Shown here: one piece after another, positions 22,986 to 32,833 of the stretch
Layout: each line of letters starts with the position of its first letter
How positions within the stretch are numbered: the stretch's first letter is position 1
Assembly: GCA_021414115.1 (NCBI GenBank)
Contig: JAIOPD010000017.1
Coordinates: 1 to 39,648, forward strand
Length of the DNA stretch: 39,648 bases
From: Planctomycetia bacterium
GTDB lineage: Bacteria > Planctomycetota > Planctomycetia > Pirellulales > UBA1268
Direction: 5' to 3'
The notes under the pieces: generated by a model
Told to the model about the DNA's origin: nothing
The model's database searches: none
Seen by the model: the letters and a program-made list of their open reading frames with translations, nothing else
Made by a program: the position numbers and the translations under genes

Positions 22986-23872
22986 TGGCGGGCACGACGG
23001 GGAAGCGGCCCACGACGGCCCACATGATCGCCGATCCGGAGCGGATGCGCTCGGAGATCCTTGTCGCCCGCGCCGCGGGACGGCGAATCGGGTTCGTGCC
23101 GACCATGGGTGCGCTGCATTCCGGACATGTGAGCCTCGTCGATCGGGCCGCGGCCGAGTGCGATGACGTCGCCGTGTCGATCTTCGTGAACCCCACGCAG
23201 TTCGCTCCGCACGAAGACTACGGGCGATACCCGCGGATGCTCGAGGCCGATGCAACCGCGCTCGAGGATCGACGCGTGCGCTGGATCTTCGCGCCCTCGG
23301 CCGAGGGCATTTATCCGCCCGACTTTGCCACGCGGATCATGGTCGACGGGCCTGCCCGCCGCTTCGAGGGTGAGATTCGGCCGGGGCACTTCTCCGGCGT
23401 GGCGACGGTCGTCTGTCGGCTGTTCATCGCCGTGCCCGCCGACGTCGCCTACTTCGGGGCGAAGGACTGGCAGCAGACGCTCGTGGTGAAGCGGATGGTC
23501 CGCGATCTCGGCCTGCCGATCGAAATCACCGTCTGTCCCACCATCCGTGAGCCCGACGGCCTGGCGATGAGTTCCCGCAACGCTTATCTCTCACCCACGG
23601 ACCGCGGTCGGGCGACGGCGCTCGCCGAGAGCCTCGCACTCGCCGAGCGGATGTGGGCCGCCGGTGACGAGCCCGCCGCGATCGAACGCGACATGACCGA
23701 CCATCTCCGGTCACGAGGAGTCGACGTTGACTACGCCGCGGTCGTCGACGGCGAGTCGCTGGAACCGCTCGCCAACACCGCGACCGCCGCCGTGGCACTG
23801 GTCGCGGGCCGGCTGGGCGGCACGCGGCTGATCGACAATCGCCAACTGCCGACCCGCCGCGGCACCGGCTGA
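22985..23872 (+). CDS. panC: Pantothenate synthetase
   Basis: This enzyme joins pantoate and beta-alanine using ATP to give pantothenate, the coenzyme A precursor. It has 295 residues, normal for the family. Signature segments are all present: FVPTMGALHSGHVSLVDRA with the ATP-binding HxGH (HSGH), FVNPTQFAPHEDYGRYPR, GHFSGVATVVCRLF, FGAKDWQQTLVVKRMV and PTIREPDGLAMSSRNAYL. The first about 14 residues are extra. It follows folK with a TGATG overlap and precedes lgt by 11 bases, so the three are very likely co-transcribed. Confidence 0.96.
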   Translation: MAGTTGKRPTTAHMIADPERMRSEILVARAAGRRIGFVPTMGALHSGHVSLVDRAAAECDDVAVSIFVNPTQFAPHEDYGRYPRMLEADATALEDRRVRWIFAPSAEGIYPPDFATRIMVDGPARRFEGEIRPGHFSGVATVVCRLFIAVPADVAYFGAKDWQQTLVVKRMVRDLGLPIEITVCPTIREPDGLAMSSRNAYLSPTDRGRATALAESLALAERMWAAGDEPAAIERDMTDHLRSRGVDVDYAAVVDGESLEPLANTATAAVALVAGRLGGTRLIDNRQLPTRRGTG

Positions 23873-23883
23873 CCGGACCACCG

Positions 23884-24912
23884 ATGCAATCGACTCTTTT
23901 TCACCTCCCGACGCACTGGGGATTCGGCGGCATGAGCCTGCCGCTGTTCGGCTTCGGTCTTCTGCTTCTGGCGTGGGCCGTGCTGGGTGGGGGCGCCTTC
24001 GCCTGGGCGGCGGCGCGGCACGGCGTGCGGCAGGCCGCCATGCCGCTCGCCCTGCCGCTGCTCGTCGTGGGGGCCATGATCCTCTGGGTGATTCCCGCGC
24101 TCGACGACGGGGCAGGCATTCCGATCCGTGGCTATGGCGTGATGCTGCTCGTGGCGGCAGCGGCGGCCACCTGGCTGTCGATCGTTCGCGGCCGGACGGC
24201 CGGCTTCGACGCCGACACGCTGCTCGCGCTCGGCACCGACATCTTTCTCTGGGGCCTCGTGGGGGCCCGGCTCTTCTATGTGCTGGAATACCGCGAGCAG
24301 TTTTTCCGCCCGGGGATGAGTCTCGCCGAGTCGCTCGCCGCGGTCGTGAATATCGCTGCCGGGGGCCTCGTCGTCTTCGGGTCACTTCCCACCGCAGCCC
24401 TTGCTGCCTGGCGGTTCGCCTCCCGCCGCGGCCTGTCGCTCGCCAAGCTCGCCGACTGCATCGCCCCCGGGCTCCTCCTCGGGCTCGCCATCGGCCGCAT
24501 CGGCTGCTTTCTCAACGGCTGCTGTTACGGCGGTCCCTGCGACCTGCCCTGGGCCGTGCAGTTTCCGGCGGGCTCGCCTCCGGCGGAGCATTATCCCGAT
24601 CCGTCGGGAGGCAGCCTGCCGATCCATCCGGCACAGCTCTACGCCGCCTTCGACGCGGCGCTGCTCGCCGTGCTCGCGGTGCTGTTCACGCCGCTGGCCC
24701 GCCGCGACGGCGAGGTCTTCGCGCTGGTGCTCACGCTCCATCCGATCTCGCGAATCCTGCTCGAGATGATCCGCGTCGACGAGGCCCCGGCCCTCGGCAC
24801 GTCGCTGTCGATCTCGCAGCTGATTTCTCTGGGGCTCCTCGCGCTGGCCGCGGCTCTCTGGTGGTGGCTGGCGCGACAGCCCGTGCGTCCGCGTGCGGCC
24901 ACCGGCCTTTGA
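23884..24912 (+). CDS. lgt: Prolipoprotein diacylglyceryl transferase
   Basis: This membrane enzyme moves diacylglycerol from phosphatidylglycerol to the lipobox cysteine of prolipoproteins. It is a 342-residue polytopic protein with about seven to eight helices. The Lgt signature is GRIGCFLNGCCYGGP (about 203-217), preceded by GARLFYVLEYREQFF and followed by PIHPAQLYAAFDAALL and ILLEMIRVDE. The N-terminal about 75 residues are somewhat longer than usual and include two extra hydrophobic segments. Some Lgt residues normally strict, for instance the Tyr/Arg in the arm, cannot be aligned reliably by eye. It is co-oriented with folK and panC. Confidence 0.92.
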   Translation: MQSTLFHLPTHWGFGGMSLPLFGFGLLLLAWAVLGGGAFAWAAARHGVRQAAMPLALPLLVVGAMILWVIPALDDGAGIPIRGYGVMLLVAAAAATWLSIVRGRTAGFDADTLLALGTDIFLWGLVGARLFYVLEYREQFFRPGMSLAESLAAVVNIAAGGLVVFGSLPTAALAAWRFASRRGLSLAKLADCIAPGLLLGLAIGRIGCFLNGCCYGGPCDLPWAVQFPAGSPPAEHYPDPSGGSLPIHPAQLYAAFDAALLAVLAVLFTPLARRDGEVFALVLTLHPISRILLEMIRVDEAPALGTSLSISQLISLGLLALAAALWWWLARQPVRPRAATGL

Positions 24913-24979
24913 CGGCCGCCCCGGCAGCGGCGACATTGGAGTTTTGCTGGCGGCCCGTTCCTTGCATGAGGCGACCATC

Positions 24980-25333
24980 GTGAACCGTCCAACACCGGAA
25001 CATCCCGCGTCTCCGCGCACGTTCGACGATCCGGCGGTCGAGGCCGAGTGGCGGAAACTCGAGGCCGAGCGGCTTGCCGAGGAAATCGAGGAGGCCCGTG
25101 ATGATGTGGCCGCCGCCGGACGGGAGCAGCGTCGGCCACCTTGGACATGGCTGGCGATGGTGGCGGCGCTCGCCGCCGGGGTGCTGGCGGCGGCTGGGCT
25201 CAACCTGCTCATGCGACAGAGTGGCCGCGAAACCGTCCCGCCGCCGGCTGTCGACAAGAGCGTGGTGGTGGTCCCCGCCGCGGAACCGGCTGACGTTGCC
25301 CCTGTCGAACCTGCAGGCGAGTCCAAGGAATGA
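24980..25333 (+). CDS. Single-pass membrane protein of unknown function
   Basis: This 117-residue protein starts from a GTG at 24980; the longer frame from 24893 would overlap lgt. The N-terminal half is acidic and helical (EAEWRKLEAERLAEEIEEAR), probably a short coiled coil on the cytoplasmic side. One membrane helix follows (about 55-75, TWLAMVAALAAGVLAAAGL), then a short Pro/Val/Ala-rich tail. No family is recognised. It overlaps the next gene by four bases (ATGA), so it probably works with, or is at least translated with, the CDGSH protein. Confidence 0.6.
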   Translation: MNRPTPEHPASPRTFDDPAVEAEWRKLEAERLAEEIEEARDDVAAAGREQRRPPWTWLAMVAALAAGVLAAAGLNLLMRQSGRETVPPPAVDKSVVVVPAAEPADVAPVEPAGESKE

Positions 25334-25608
25334 CGGCGTCCGAGCCATCTGCCGAAGGCGGCCATCCGAGCAGCCCGTACTCGGTTCCCGGTTGCGTGAC
25401 GATCCGCTGTCGCGAGAACGGCCCGCTGGTCGTCGAAATGCCCGCGGAAGGGGGCCTGCGGCTGCGGGTGACCGACCACGAGGGCCACGAACTCCCGCTG
25501 CCCGACCACAAACGGGCCGTCGCTCTCTGTCGCTGCGGTCACACAGCGACCAGACCCTTCTGCGACGGCTCCCACAAGACCGCTGGGATAACGCCCGAAA
25601 AAACGTAG
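25330..25608 (+). CDS. CDGSH iron-sulfur domain protein
   Basis: This 92-residue protein ends in a mitoNEET-type CDGSH domain: CRCGHTATRPFCDGSH (C67, C69, C78, H82). It should bind a redox-active [2Fe-2S] cluster with three Cys and one His. The region before it (about 18-60) forms beta strands (VTIRCRENGPLVVEM, then LRLRVTDHEGHELPLP). Bacterial members act in iron-sulfur and redox control but no specific partner is known. The ATG overlaps the preceding stop (ATGA). It closes the row folK-panC-lgt-membrane protein-CDGSH. Confidence 0.88.
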   Translation: MTASEPSAEGGHPSSPYSVPGCVTIRCRENGPLVVEMPAEGGLRLRVTDHEGHELPLPDHKRAVALCRCGHTATRPFCDGSHKTAGITPEKT

Positions 25609-25803
25609 CGGGGGGGTGGTCCTGTTCCGGCTACGGAAAATGTAATGCAGACGGAAGCTGTTCCAGGTAAACCACTTAGGTCATGCTTGGTATCGAAAAA
25701 TCGCCTACTGATGGGCCAGAACGATATGGACTGTCCCGCCAAGCACCTGTAGGGTTAAAAGGCTCGGCATTCGGAAAACATCCGACGGAACGCCCCGGAA
25801 GGC

Positions 25804-28311
25804 ATGATGTCTCACCAGCGGTCAAACTTCTATCAGCGGCACAGCATCGGCATCATGGCCGTGCTGGTCTTTCTGATGCCCCTGGTGGTGGTCGGGGCCA
25901 TCAAGGCCAAGAGCAACAACCGCAACGACGTCAAAGGCTGGCTGCCGGCTGAGTACCCGGAAACTAGGACCTACCGCTTTTTCCGCCAGAACTTCCAGGG
26001 CGAGGAGTTCATCCTCGTCAGCTGGGAGGGCTGCACGATGGCGGATCCCCGGCTGGAAATGCTGGCCAGGAAGCTCCTGCCCCCGCCGGAAGAGGCCTCG
26101 CGTATTGAGCGGCCGCTCTATTTCAAGACGGCGCAGACGGGCCCCCGAGCCGTCGAGCGGATGGGCCAGGATCCCCTCAATCTTGGCCGCGAGGAGGCGA
26201 TCGCCCGCCTGACCGGGGCCCTGATCGGTCCGCCGCCACCGGGGGTCAAGGCCGGATCGGCCGGTGACGACCTCGACCAGAGGAAGACCTGCCTTGTCCT
26301 CACGCTCGCCGATGTGGCCCGAGCGAATCTCCACGGTGCAATCGACGAGATCCGGAAGGTTGCCGTCGCCGAATGCGGCATCCCCGACAAGGGCCTCCAC
26401 ATGGGTGGCCCGCCAGTGGACAACGTCTCGATCGACAAGGCTGGTCAGACCAGCGTCACGATCCTCTTCGGCCTGTCGCTCGTCGTCGGGTTCTTCGTCA
26501 GCTGGTGGAGCCTCAAGAGCAAGGCACTCGTGGCGATGGTGATCGCCTCGGGCGTCTACAGCATGTTCGCGAGCCTGGCGGTCGTCTGGTACTCGGGCTT
26601 TCCGGTCGATGCCATCCTGCTGACGATGCCGTCCCTCGTCTACGTCGCGACCACGTCGGGCGCGATCCATCTGGCCAACTACTACCGCGATCAGCTCGCG
26701 GAGACGGGTGTGCAGGAAGGCGCCGCAGGCCGCGCCGTGCACCACGCCCTCCTGCCGCTCTCGCTCGCGACGGGCACGACCGCCATCGGCCTCGCCACGC
26801 TCGCCGTCAGCGAACTGGTGCCGATCCGCATGTTCGGGATCTTCTCGGCCGCGGGCGTCGTGGTGAGTTTTCTGATCCTCGTCACGTTCATGCCCGCGGC
26901 GCTCGAGCTCTTCCCGCCCAAACTCAAAGTGGGCATGCTCGCCGGCGACGAGAACTCCGCCGGATGGAAGCCGATCGAGTCGAGCCGCTGGTGGGCGGCG
27001 GGCCAGTGGATCACCGAGCACCACGCATTCGCGACTGCCGTCTGCCTCCTGTTGATGGCGGCCGTGGGCTATGGCATGACGCGCGTCGAGAGCAGCGTGC
27101 AGTTGATGCGGCTCTTCTCGCGGAAAGCCCAGATCCGCACCGACTATGCCTGGCTCGAGAGCCATCTGGGCCCCTTGGTGCCCATGGAAATCCTCGTGCG
27201 GATCGACGAGAACTGTCCGCTCAATTTTCTCGAACGGATGGAACTCGTCGACGAGATCCAGCGGGAGATCGGCGGCCTCGACGCGGTCGGCAGTTCGTTG
27301 TCCACCGTCACCTTCGGTCGCAACCTCGACAGCGGCAGTGGCGGCGAGGGACTGCGGGCCAAGCTCGCCCGCAGCACGCTCAACAAAGCCCTGGTGCGAC
27401 ACCGCGACGATTTTCTCGCCGGTGACTACCTCCGCGAGGCGAGCGTCGCCGATTCCGCAGGATTCCAGAAGAAGCAGGAGCTCTGGCGGATCAGTGCCCG
27501 CGTGAGCGCGATCCAGGAGGTCGATTACGCCCTCTTCAAGGCAGACCTACAGAAGAAGATCGATCCCGTGCTCGCCCGGCTCGATGGCGAGGGCGTCGGC
27601 GGCATCGCCGTCGACTACACGGGGCTCGTGCCCCTGGTCTACAAGGCCCAGCACTCCCTGCTCGAAAACCTCAAGATCGGGTTCATCTTCGACTTCGCCA
27701 TCATCGTCGTGGTCATGATCCTGCTCTGCCGGGCCGCGTCGGCAGGCCTCGTGCTCCTGCTGCCGGCGGCCTTTCCGGCGGTGCTGGTGTTCGGCTTCAT
27801 GGGCTGGGGCAATGCCCTGATGAAATCACTGCACGCGGGCAATCTGTTCATCGACATCGGCAGCGTGATGGCGCCGAGCGTGGCCCTCGGCGTGACCGTC
27901 GACGACGTCGTCCACTTCATGCTCTGGTTCCGCCGCGGCATCGCCGACGGGCTGGATCGCAAGCAGGCCACGATGCTCGCCTACAAGGGCTGCGCCCGGG
28001 CGATGTACCAGAGCTGGGGCGTGATCGGGATCGGCCTGTCGGTCTTCTCGCTCTCCCCCTTCGGTCCCACGCAGCGGTTCGGACACATGATGCTCGCGAT
28101 GCTCACGATCGCACTGGTGGGCAACCTCGTGCTCATGCCCGCCATGCTTTCGGGGCCCCTGGGCGCCGTATTCGCCTGGAGCGTCCACCGCATCGAGCGG
28201 AAAAAGGCCGCGAAAGCCGGCCGCCGCCGCGTGATCTCCGAACCCGGCACCGACGCCCTCCCGGCACCCCATGTCACGCCGGGGCCGGCGAAGCAGGTCG
28301 TTCATGCCTGA
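25804..28311 (+). CDS. RND/MMPL-superfamily exporter
   Basis: This 835-residue membrane protein has the two-fold RND layout: a helix near the N-terminus (about 15-32), a first large outer-compartment loop, a five-helix block (about 217-370), a second helix (about 405) and loop, and a second block (about 620-790). The MMPL/sterol-sensing-type helices are seen in SLVVGFFVSWWSLKSKALVAM-like and ALGVTVDDVVHFMLWFRRG segments. The latter carries the paired acids (VDD) that relay protons. RND exporters of this group, including hopanoid transporter HpnN, move lipids or hydrophobic compounds using the proton gradient. The substrate is unknown here; lipid export is a reasonable guess. ATGATG offers two adjacent starts. 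It overlaps the next gene by eight bases. Confidence 0.85.
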   Translation: MMSHQRSNFYQRHSIGIMAVLVFLMPLVVVGAIKAKSNNRNDVKGWLPAEYPETRTYRFFRQNFQGEEFILVSWEGCTMADPRLEMLARKLLPPPEEASRIERPLYFKTAQTGPRAVERMGQDPLNLGREEAIARLTGALIGPPPPGVKAGSAGDDLDQRKTCLVLTLADVARANLHGAIDEIRKVAVAECGIPDKGLHMGGPPVDNVSIDKAGQTSVTILFGLSLVVGFFVSWWSLKSKALVAMVIASGVYSMFASLAVVWYSGFPVDAILLTMPSLVYVATTSGAIHLANYYRDQLAETGVQEGAAGRAVHHALLPLSLATGTTAIGLATLAVSELVPIRMFGIFSAAGVVVSFLILVTFMPAALELFPPKLKVGMLAGDENSAGWKPIESSRWWAAGQWITEHHAFATAVCLLLMAAVGYGMTRVESSVQLMRLFSRKAQIRTDYAWLESHLGPLVPMEILVRIDENCPLNFLERMELVDEIQREIGGLDAVGSSLSTVTFGRNLDSGSGGEGLRAKLARSTLNKALVRHRDDFLAGDYLREASVADSAGFQKKQELWRISARVSAIQEVDYALFKADLQKKIDPVLARLDGEGVGGIAVDYTGLVPLVYKAQHSLLENLKIGFIFDFAIIVVVMILLCRAASAGLVLLLPAAFPAVLVFGFMGWGNALMKSLHAGNLFIDIGSVMAPSVALGVTVDDVVHFMLWFRRGIADGLDRKQATMLAYKGCARAMYQSWGVIGIGLSVFSLSPFGPTQRFGHMMLAMLTIALVGNLVLMPAMLSGPLGAVFAWSVHRIERKKAAKAGRRRVISEPGTDALPAPHVTPGPAKQVVHA

Positions 28312-29377
28312 GTCGTCGGTGGCCGAAGATGCTGTCTCGGGCCTGCCGACGGCGACCGTGGTGCTCAAGCCCAAGCGGGCCCGGCCGTTCTTCGGCCGCC
28401 ACCCCTGGGTGCTCGACTCGGCCGTGCTCAGGGTCGACGGCCAGCCCGCCGACGGCGACGTGGTCGATCTGGCCACGCACGACGGCAACTTCGTGGCCCG
28501 CGGCCTCTGGAACTCGCAGAGCCGCGGCCTGATCGTCGACCGCTACGGCGACTACCTCGCCGTGCAAGTCACGGCCCTGGCCATGGCCGAACGTCTCGAC
28601 ATGATCTGCGACGCGCTCGAATCGATCGTCGCCCCCAAGGGCATCCTGCTCCGCGGAGCCGAGCGGGGGCTCGCGAAGCTCGAGGGCCTCACGCTCGTCG
28701 ACCGGCTCGTCCGCGGCTCGGCGCCGAGCGGCCCGATCTTCGTCCATGAGCTCGGCCTGAAGTTCGGCGTCGATCTCGCCGAGGGGCAGAAGACGGGCTA
28801 CTACCTCGATCAGCGCGACAACCGGCAGGCGGCGGCGCGGTATGCCCGGGGCCGTCGGGTGCTCGACATGTTCTGCTACTCCGGCGGATTCGCGGTGGCC
28901 TGTGCCGTGTCGGGGGCCGCCCGCAACGTGCTGGCCGTCGACTCGAGCGCCAAGGCGGCGGCGCTGGCCCGTGCCAATGCCGACCTCAACGGCGCGGCCA
29001 ACGTGACGGTCGAAGCGATCGACGCCTTCGAGAAGCTCGATGCCCTGGCCGCGGCCGGCGAGCGGTTTGGGATGGTGATCCTCGACCCGCCGAAATTCGC
29101 CCGGAGCCGTTCGAGCGTCGACGACGCCCTGCGGGCCTACCACCGCATCAATCGAGTGGCCGTCGGACTCCTCGAACCGGGCGGCATTCTCGTCACCTGC
29201 TCCTGCTCAGGCTCAGTGTCGCGAGAGGACTTCCTGCAAATGCTCTCGGGCGTGGCCCAGCGGTCGGGACGACCGCTCCAACTGCTGGAGTGCCGCGGTG
29301 CGGCGGCCGACCATCCCGTCAGCGCCAGTTGCCTCGAGGGCGAATACCTCAAGTGCGTCATCGCCCGCGTGGCCTGA
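28304..29377 (+). CDS. rlmI: Class I rRNA methyltransferase, RlmI type
   Basis: This 357-residue protein has an N-terminal PUA domain (about 15-85, VVLKPKRARPFFGRHPWVL) and a Rossmann methyltransferase domain. It fits RlmI, which makes m5C1962 in 23S rRNA, or a related SAM-dependent enzyme. The motifs seen are DQRDNRQAAARYA, the SAM loop VLDMFCYSGGFAVACA, VLAVDSSAKAAALA, VILDPPKFARS (motif IV) and VTCSCSGSVSREDF (motif VI, with the cysteine). The start is the ATG at 28304, chosen because it overlaps the exporter's stop and matches the family N-terminus. The exact target base is inferred. Confidence 0.85.
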   Translation: MPESSVAEDAVSGLPTATVVLKPKRARPFFGRHPWVLDSAVLRVDGQPADGDVVDLATHDGNFVARGLWNSQSRGLIVDRYGDYLAVQVTALAMAERLDMICDALESIVAPKGILLRGAERGLAKLEGLTLVDRLVRGSAPSGPIFVHELGLKFGVDLAEGQKTGYYLDQRDNRQAAARYARGRRVLDMFCYSGGFAVACAVSGAARNVLAVDSSAKAAALARANADLNGAANVTVEAIDAFEKLDALAAAGERFGMVILDPPKFARSRSSVDDALRAYHRINRVAVGLLEPGGILVTCSCSGSVSREDFLQMLSGVAQRSGRPLQLLECRGAAADHPVSASCLEGEYLKCVIARVA

Positions 29378-29397
29378 CGGCCGCCCGCGTTGTTGGT

Positions 29398-29690
29398 GAG
29401 GGGCTGCCCGTTGCTGGGGAAGCCCGGAGCGCAAACGACGGGTATCCGGGTCGCGACCACGTTGATGGCGGGGAGCCGTCCGACGTGGAGGACGTATTCC
29501 CCGCGCTCGCGCTTGGGGCTTCCTGACGGCGAGACGTCCGGCTCTCGGGGCACGGGCAGCCCCTCGCGGGTGCTCACATGTGTCCGTTGCTGGGGAAGCC
29601 CGGAGCGCGAGCGACGGGTAGACGGGTCGCGACCGTGTTGATGGCGGGGAGCCGTCCGACGTGGAGAACTTACTCCCCGCGCCGGCGCCC
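29398..29690. repeat. Dispersed intergenic repeat, copy B, with internal direct repeat
   Basis: Two direct copies of about 98 bp (29409-29506 and 29584-29682, roughly 90 percent identical by eye) surround a segment ending in an inverted arm. GAGGGGCTGCCCGT (29398-29411) pairs with ACGGGCAGCCCCTC (29552-29565). The same sequence family occurs at 19065-19310, 34527-34658 and at the right edge of the window. The stretch 29378-29709 has no gene; apparent reading frames here are repeat-derived. Confidence 0.85.
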
Positions 29691-29709
29691 GGCCCGGGCG
29701 GAAGCCTGC

Positions 29710-29985
29710 TCACACCCTTCGCAGCCGCGTGAACTCGTCCATCGTGACGGTCGTGAGCTCGCCGTCGTCGCGGGCGAGGATCAGCACGTCGCTGTAGACC
29801 TTGTCGTCGCCGCTACGACGGAAGTGGAGCCCGTGCCGCCGCCGCTCGCGACGCAGCACGCTGCCCACGGTCTTGGTGCTCCAGTTCGCAGACGAGCCGA
29901 CGGTCACCCCGTGGATCACCTCCACTCGGTCGCCGGGGGCGAGCTGCTCGTAGAGGCTTCGCGCCTCGTATTCCTCTGGCGTCAT
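29710..29985 (-). CDS. Small conserved-looking protein downstream of ilvC
   Basis: This 91-residue soluble protein is of no family I know. It begins MTPEEYEARSLYEQLAPGDRVEVI and shows alternating strands (KTVGSVLRRERRRHGLHFRR, VYSDVLILARDDGELTTV), suggesting a small beta-barrel or SH3-like fold. The ATG at 29985 lies six bases after the ilvC stop on the same strand. It is therefore likely to be the last gene of an ilvN-ilvC message. It precedes the repeat region, which may help end transcription. Confidence 0.65.
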   Translation of the reverse strand: MTPEEYEARSLYEQLAPGDRVEVIHGVTVGSSANWSTKTVGSVLRRERRRHGLHFRRSGDDKVYSDVLILARDDGELTTVTMDEFTRLRRV

Positions 29986-29991
29986 GACGGA

Positions 29992-30996
<1,005 letters not shown>

Positions 30997-31057
30997 GGGT
31001 TCACTCCGGTTGGGGAAAGCGGGTCACAGGCGGGAACGGGAGGGCAGAGGCGTGGCG

Positions 31058-31615
31058 TCAGGCCAGCGACTCGCCCACGGGTGCGGAATCGGCGGGGCGG
31101 GCCCCGTCGGCGGCCTCGGTGGTTTCGCGGGTCGGCGGGCTTCCCCTGACCAAGGCGATCCGGCCGGTGCGAGCGAGTTCGATGATGCCGTGAGGACGCA
31201 TCACTTCGATGAAACCCTCGAGCTTCTTCTCCGTGCCCGAGAGTTCGACGATCACGCTGTCGGCGGCGACGTCGATGATGTGGCCTCGGAAGATGTCGAC
31301 GAGCTCTTTGATCTCGGTCCGTGCGGGACCGGCGGCGGCGGCGATCTTGATCAAGAGCAGGTCGCGCTCCACATAATTGCGGCTGCTGATGTCGTCGACG
31401 CGGACGACGGTGACGATCTTCTCGAGCTGCCGGCGGACCTGGTCGAGCACGCGGTCATCGCCGCGAAGCACGAACGTCATCCGCGAGAACTGCGGGTCCT
31501 CGGTCTCGCCGACCGCGAGGCTGTCGATGTTGTAGCCCCGGGATGCCAGCATGCCCGACACGTGGGCGAGCACGCCGGGGACGTTCTGGACGGTGGCGGA
31601 AAGGACATGGCGCAT
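31058..31615 (-). CDS. ilvN: Acetolactate synthase small (regulatory) subunit
   Basis: This 185-residue regulatory subunit confers valine feedback on acetolactate synthase. The ACT domain is at the N-terminus (HVLSATVQNVPGVLAHVSGM then YNIDSLAVGETEDPQFSRM). The second half is the ALS_ss_C region (RDLLLIKIAAAAG, HGIIELARTGRIALVRG). A short extra tail after about residue 160 is Ala/Thr/Pro-rich. The large catalytic subunit ilvB is not in the window. Also called ilvH in some genomes. It is the first gene of an ilvN-ilvC message and diverges from rpsB. Confidence 0.95.
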   Translation of the reverse strand: MRHVLSATVQNVPGVLAHVSGMLASRGYNIDSLAVGETEDPQFSRMTFVLRGDDRVLDQVRRQLEKIVTVVRVDDISSRNYVERDLLLIKIAAAAGPARTEIKELVDIFRGHIIDVAADSVIVELSGTEKKLEGFIEVMRPHGIIELARTGRIALVRGSPPTRETTEAADGARPADSAPVGESLA

Positions 31616-31693
31616 GGCAGGCTCGCGATGGGCTCCGGGCCGGGATCGGCAGGCGGGGCGCCGGACAAAGCCGCCGCTGCAGGGGCAGAGCGG

Positions 31694-31723
31694 AGTCTAG
31701 TAAGGGCAATCCCTCGCATTCAA
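31694..31723 (-). promoter_or_regulatory. Possible promoter of ilvN
   Basis: On the minus strand TTGAAT (31718-31723) and TAGACT (31694-31699) are 18 bases apart, about 80 bases before the ilvN start. Each matches four of six consensus positions. No leader peptide or attenuator-like branched-chain codon run is seen. Confidence 0.35.
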
Positions 31724-31793
31724 GCCTTGGCCGTGGTTTTCGGGCCTAGAGGGGGCCTGGAATGCGTCGGCAGACGCGGTCGACGGAGGCACG

Positions 31794-31823
31794 TTGACAG
31801 AGGGGCGAAAAAGCCGATAGTTT
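31794..31823 (+). promoter_or_regulatory. Possible promoter of rpsB
   Basis: A perfect TTGACA (31794-31799) is followed after 18 bases by TAGTTT (31818-31823), a weaker -10. It lies about 70 bases upstream of the chosen rpsB start, leaving room for a leader that could hold an S2 autoregulatory structure, although I see no clear one. Confidence 0.45.
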
Positions 31824-31893
31824 GCGGTGCTCGGAGCATGCGACGCTCCGCGGCCCCTGTGTCGTCCCCCTGACCCCAGCGAGCGAGAAGAGC

Positions 31894-32697
31894 GTGTCGA
31901 ACGTCTTGGCCCAGGAACTGATCGAAGCCGGCGTCCACTTTGGCCATCGTGCCAGCCGGTGGAACCCGAAGATGAAGCCCTACATCCATGGGCGCCGCAA
32001 CCTCATCCACATCATCGACGTCCGCGAAACCATCCGCGGGCTCCTGCGAGCCAGAAAGTATCTCAAGCAGGTCTCCTCGACCGGCAGCCTCATTCTGTTC
32101 GTCGGAACCAAGCGGCAGGGCGCCGAGGCAGTGGCTCGCGAGGCCGCCCGCTGCGGCATGCCCTACGTCAGCGACCGCTGGCTTGGCGGCACGCTGACCA
32201 ACTTCCGCACGATCCGCAACCGTCTGGCCCGTCTCGAGGAACTCGAGACCCTGATCCCGTCGGAGGCGTTCGGCTCCTATTCGAAGAAGATGCAGTCGTC
32301 GCTCCGCCGCGAGCACCGCAAGATGCTCCGCAACCTCGGCGGCATTCGCACGCTGTCGCGTTTGCCCGAGTGCCTTGTCGTGTTCGATCCCAAAAAGGAA
32401 AAGAACGCGGTCAACGAGGCCCGCAAGATGGGCATCACGACCGTGGCGCTGATCGACACCGACTGCGATCCCGACCTCGTCGATCTCCCGATCCCCGGCA
32501 ACGACGACTCGATTCGTTCGATCGAGTTGGTCGCCGCCCGGCTGGCCGACGCGGTCCTCGAGGGCAAGTCCCAGTCGGCGACCGAAGCCCAGGTCTCGGC
32601 CGAAGGTGCCGAGGGTGGAGCCGCGGTCGAGGGCAAGCCGAAGCCGCGGGCCCGGCCGATGGTCGCCAAGCGGTCGGTGCCGAAGCCGACGGCCTGA
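31894..32697 (+). CDS. rpsB: 30S ribosomal protein S2
   Basis: This 267-residue small-subunit protein is recognised by [64 protein letters not shown] and the C-terminal [26 protein letters not shown]. The start was set at a GTG (31894) because the conserved family begins a few residues later; an ATG at 31822 would add 24 residues of poor match. The end has an Ala/Lys/Pro-rich extension ([18 protein letters not shown]). It leads the classic rpsB-tsf-pyrH-frr cluster. Confidence 0.96.
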   Translation: MSNVLAQELIEAGVHFGHRASRWNPKMKPYIHGRRNLIHIIDVRETIRGLLRARKYLKQVSSTGSLILFVGTKRQGAEAVAREAARCGMPYVSDRWLGGTLTNFRTIRNRLARLEELETLIPSEAFGSYSKKMQSSLRREHRKMLRNLGGIRTLSRLPECLVVFDPKKEKNAVNEARKMGITTVALIDTDCDPDLVDLPIPGNDDSIRSIELVAARLADAVLEGKSQSATEAQVSAEGAEGGAAVEGKPKPRARPMVAKRSVPKPTA

Positions 32698-32833
32698 TCA
32701 CCGCGTCAGCGATCGTTCAGTCTGCTTGGTTCCGCCGACGGCCGGCCACGGGACGACTCCTCGGTCGCCTCTCGCGACGTGCACACCCGATCTGCATTCA
32801 TCGAACCACACGCTCTTCAGGAGAAGGAAACCC

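Noticed and set aside
29409-29682. Two near-identical 98-bp direct repeats as a CRISPR array
   Set aside because: The units are too long, there are just two, and the spacing holds other repeat-family sequence; no cas genes are near.
29137-29713. Long minus-strand frames over the end of rlmI and the repeat region (GLPVPREP-type peptides)
   Set aside because: They are translations of the dispersed repeat and the antisense of rlmI; similar peptides appear at every repeat copy.
31822-31893. ATG at 31822 as the rpsB start
   Set aside because: The extra residues do not match S2, and the ATG lies close to the putative -10 box, so it would scarcely be transcribed.
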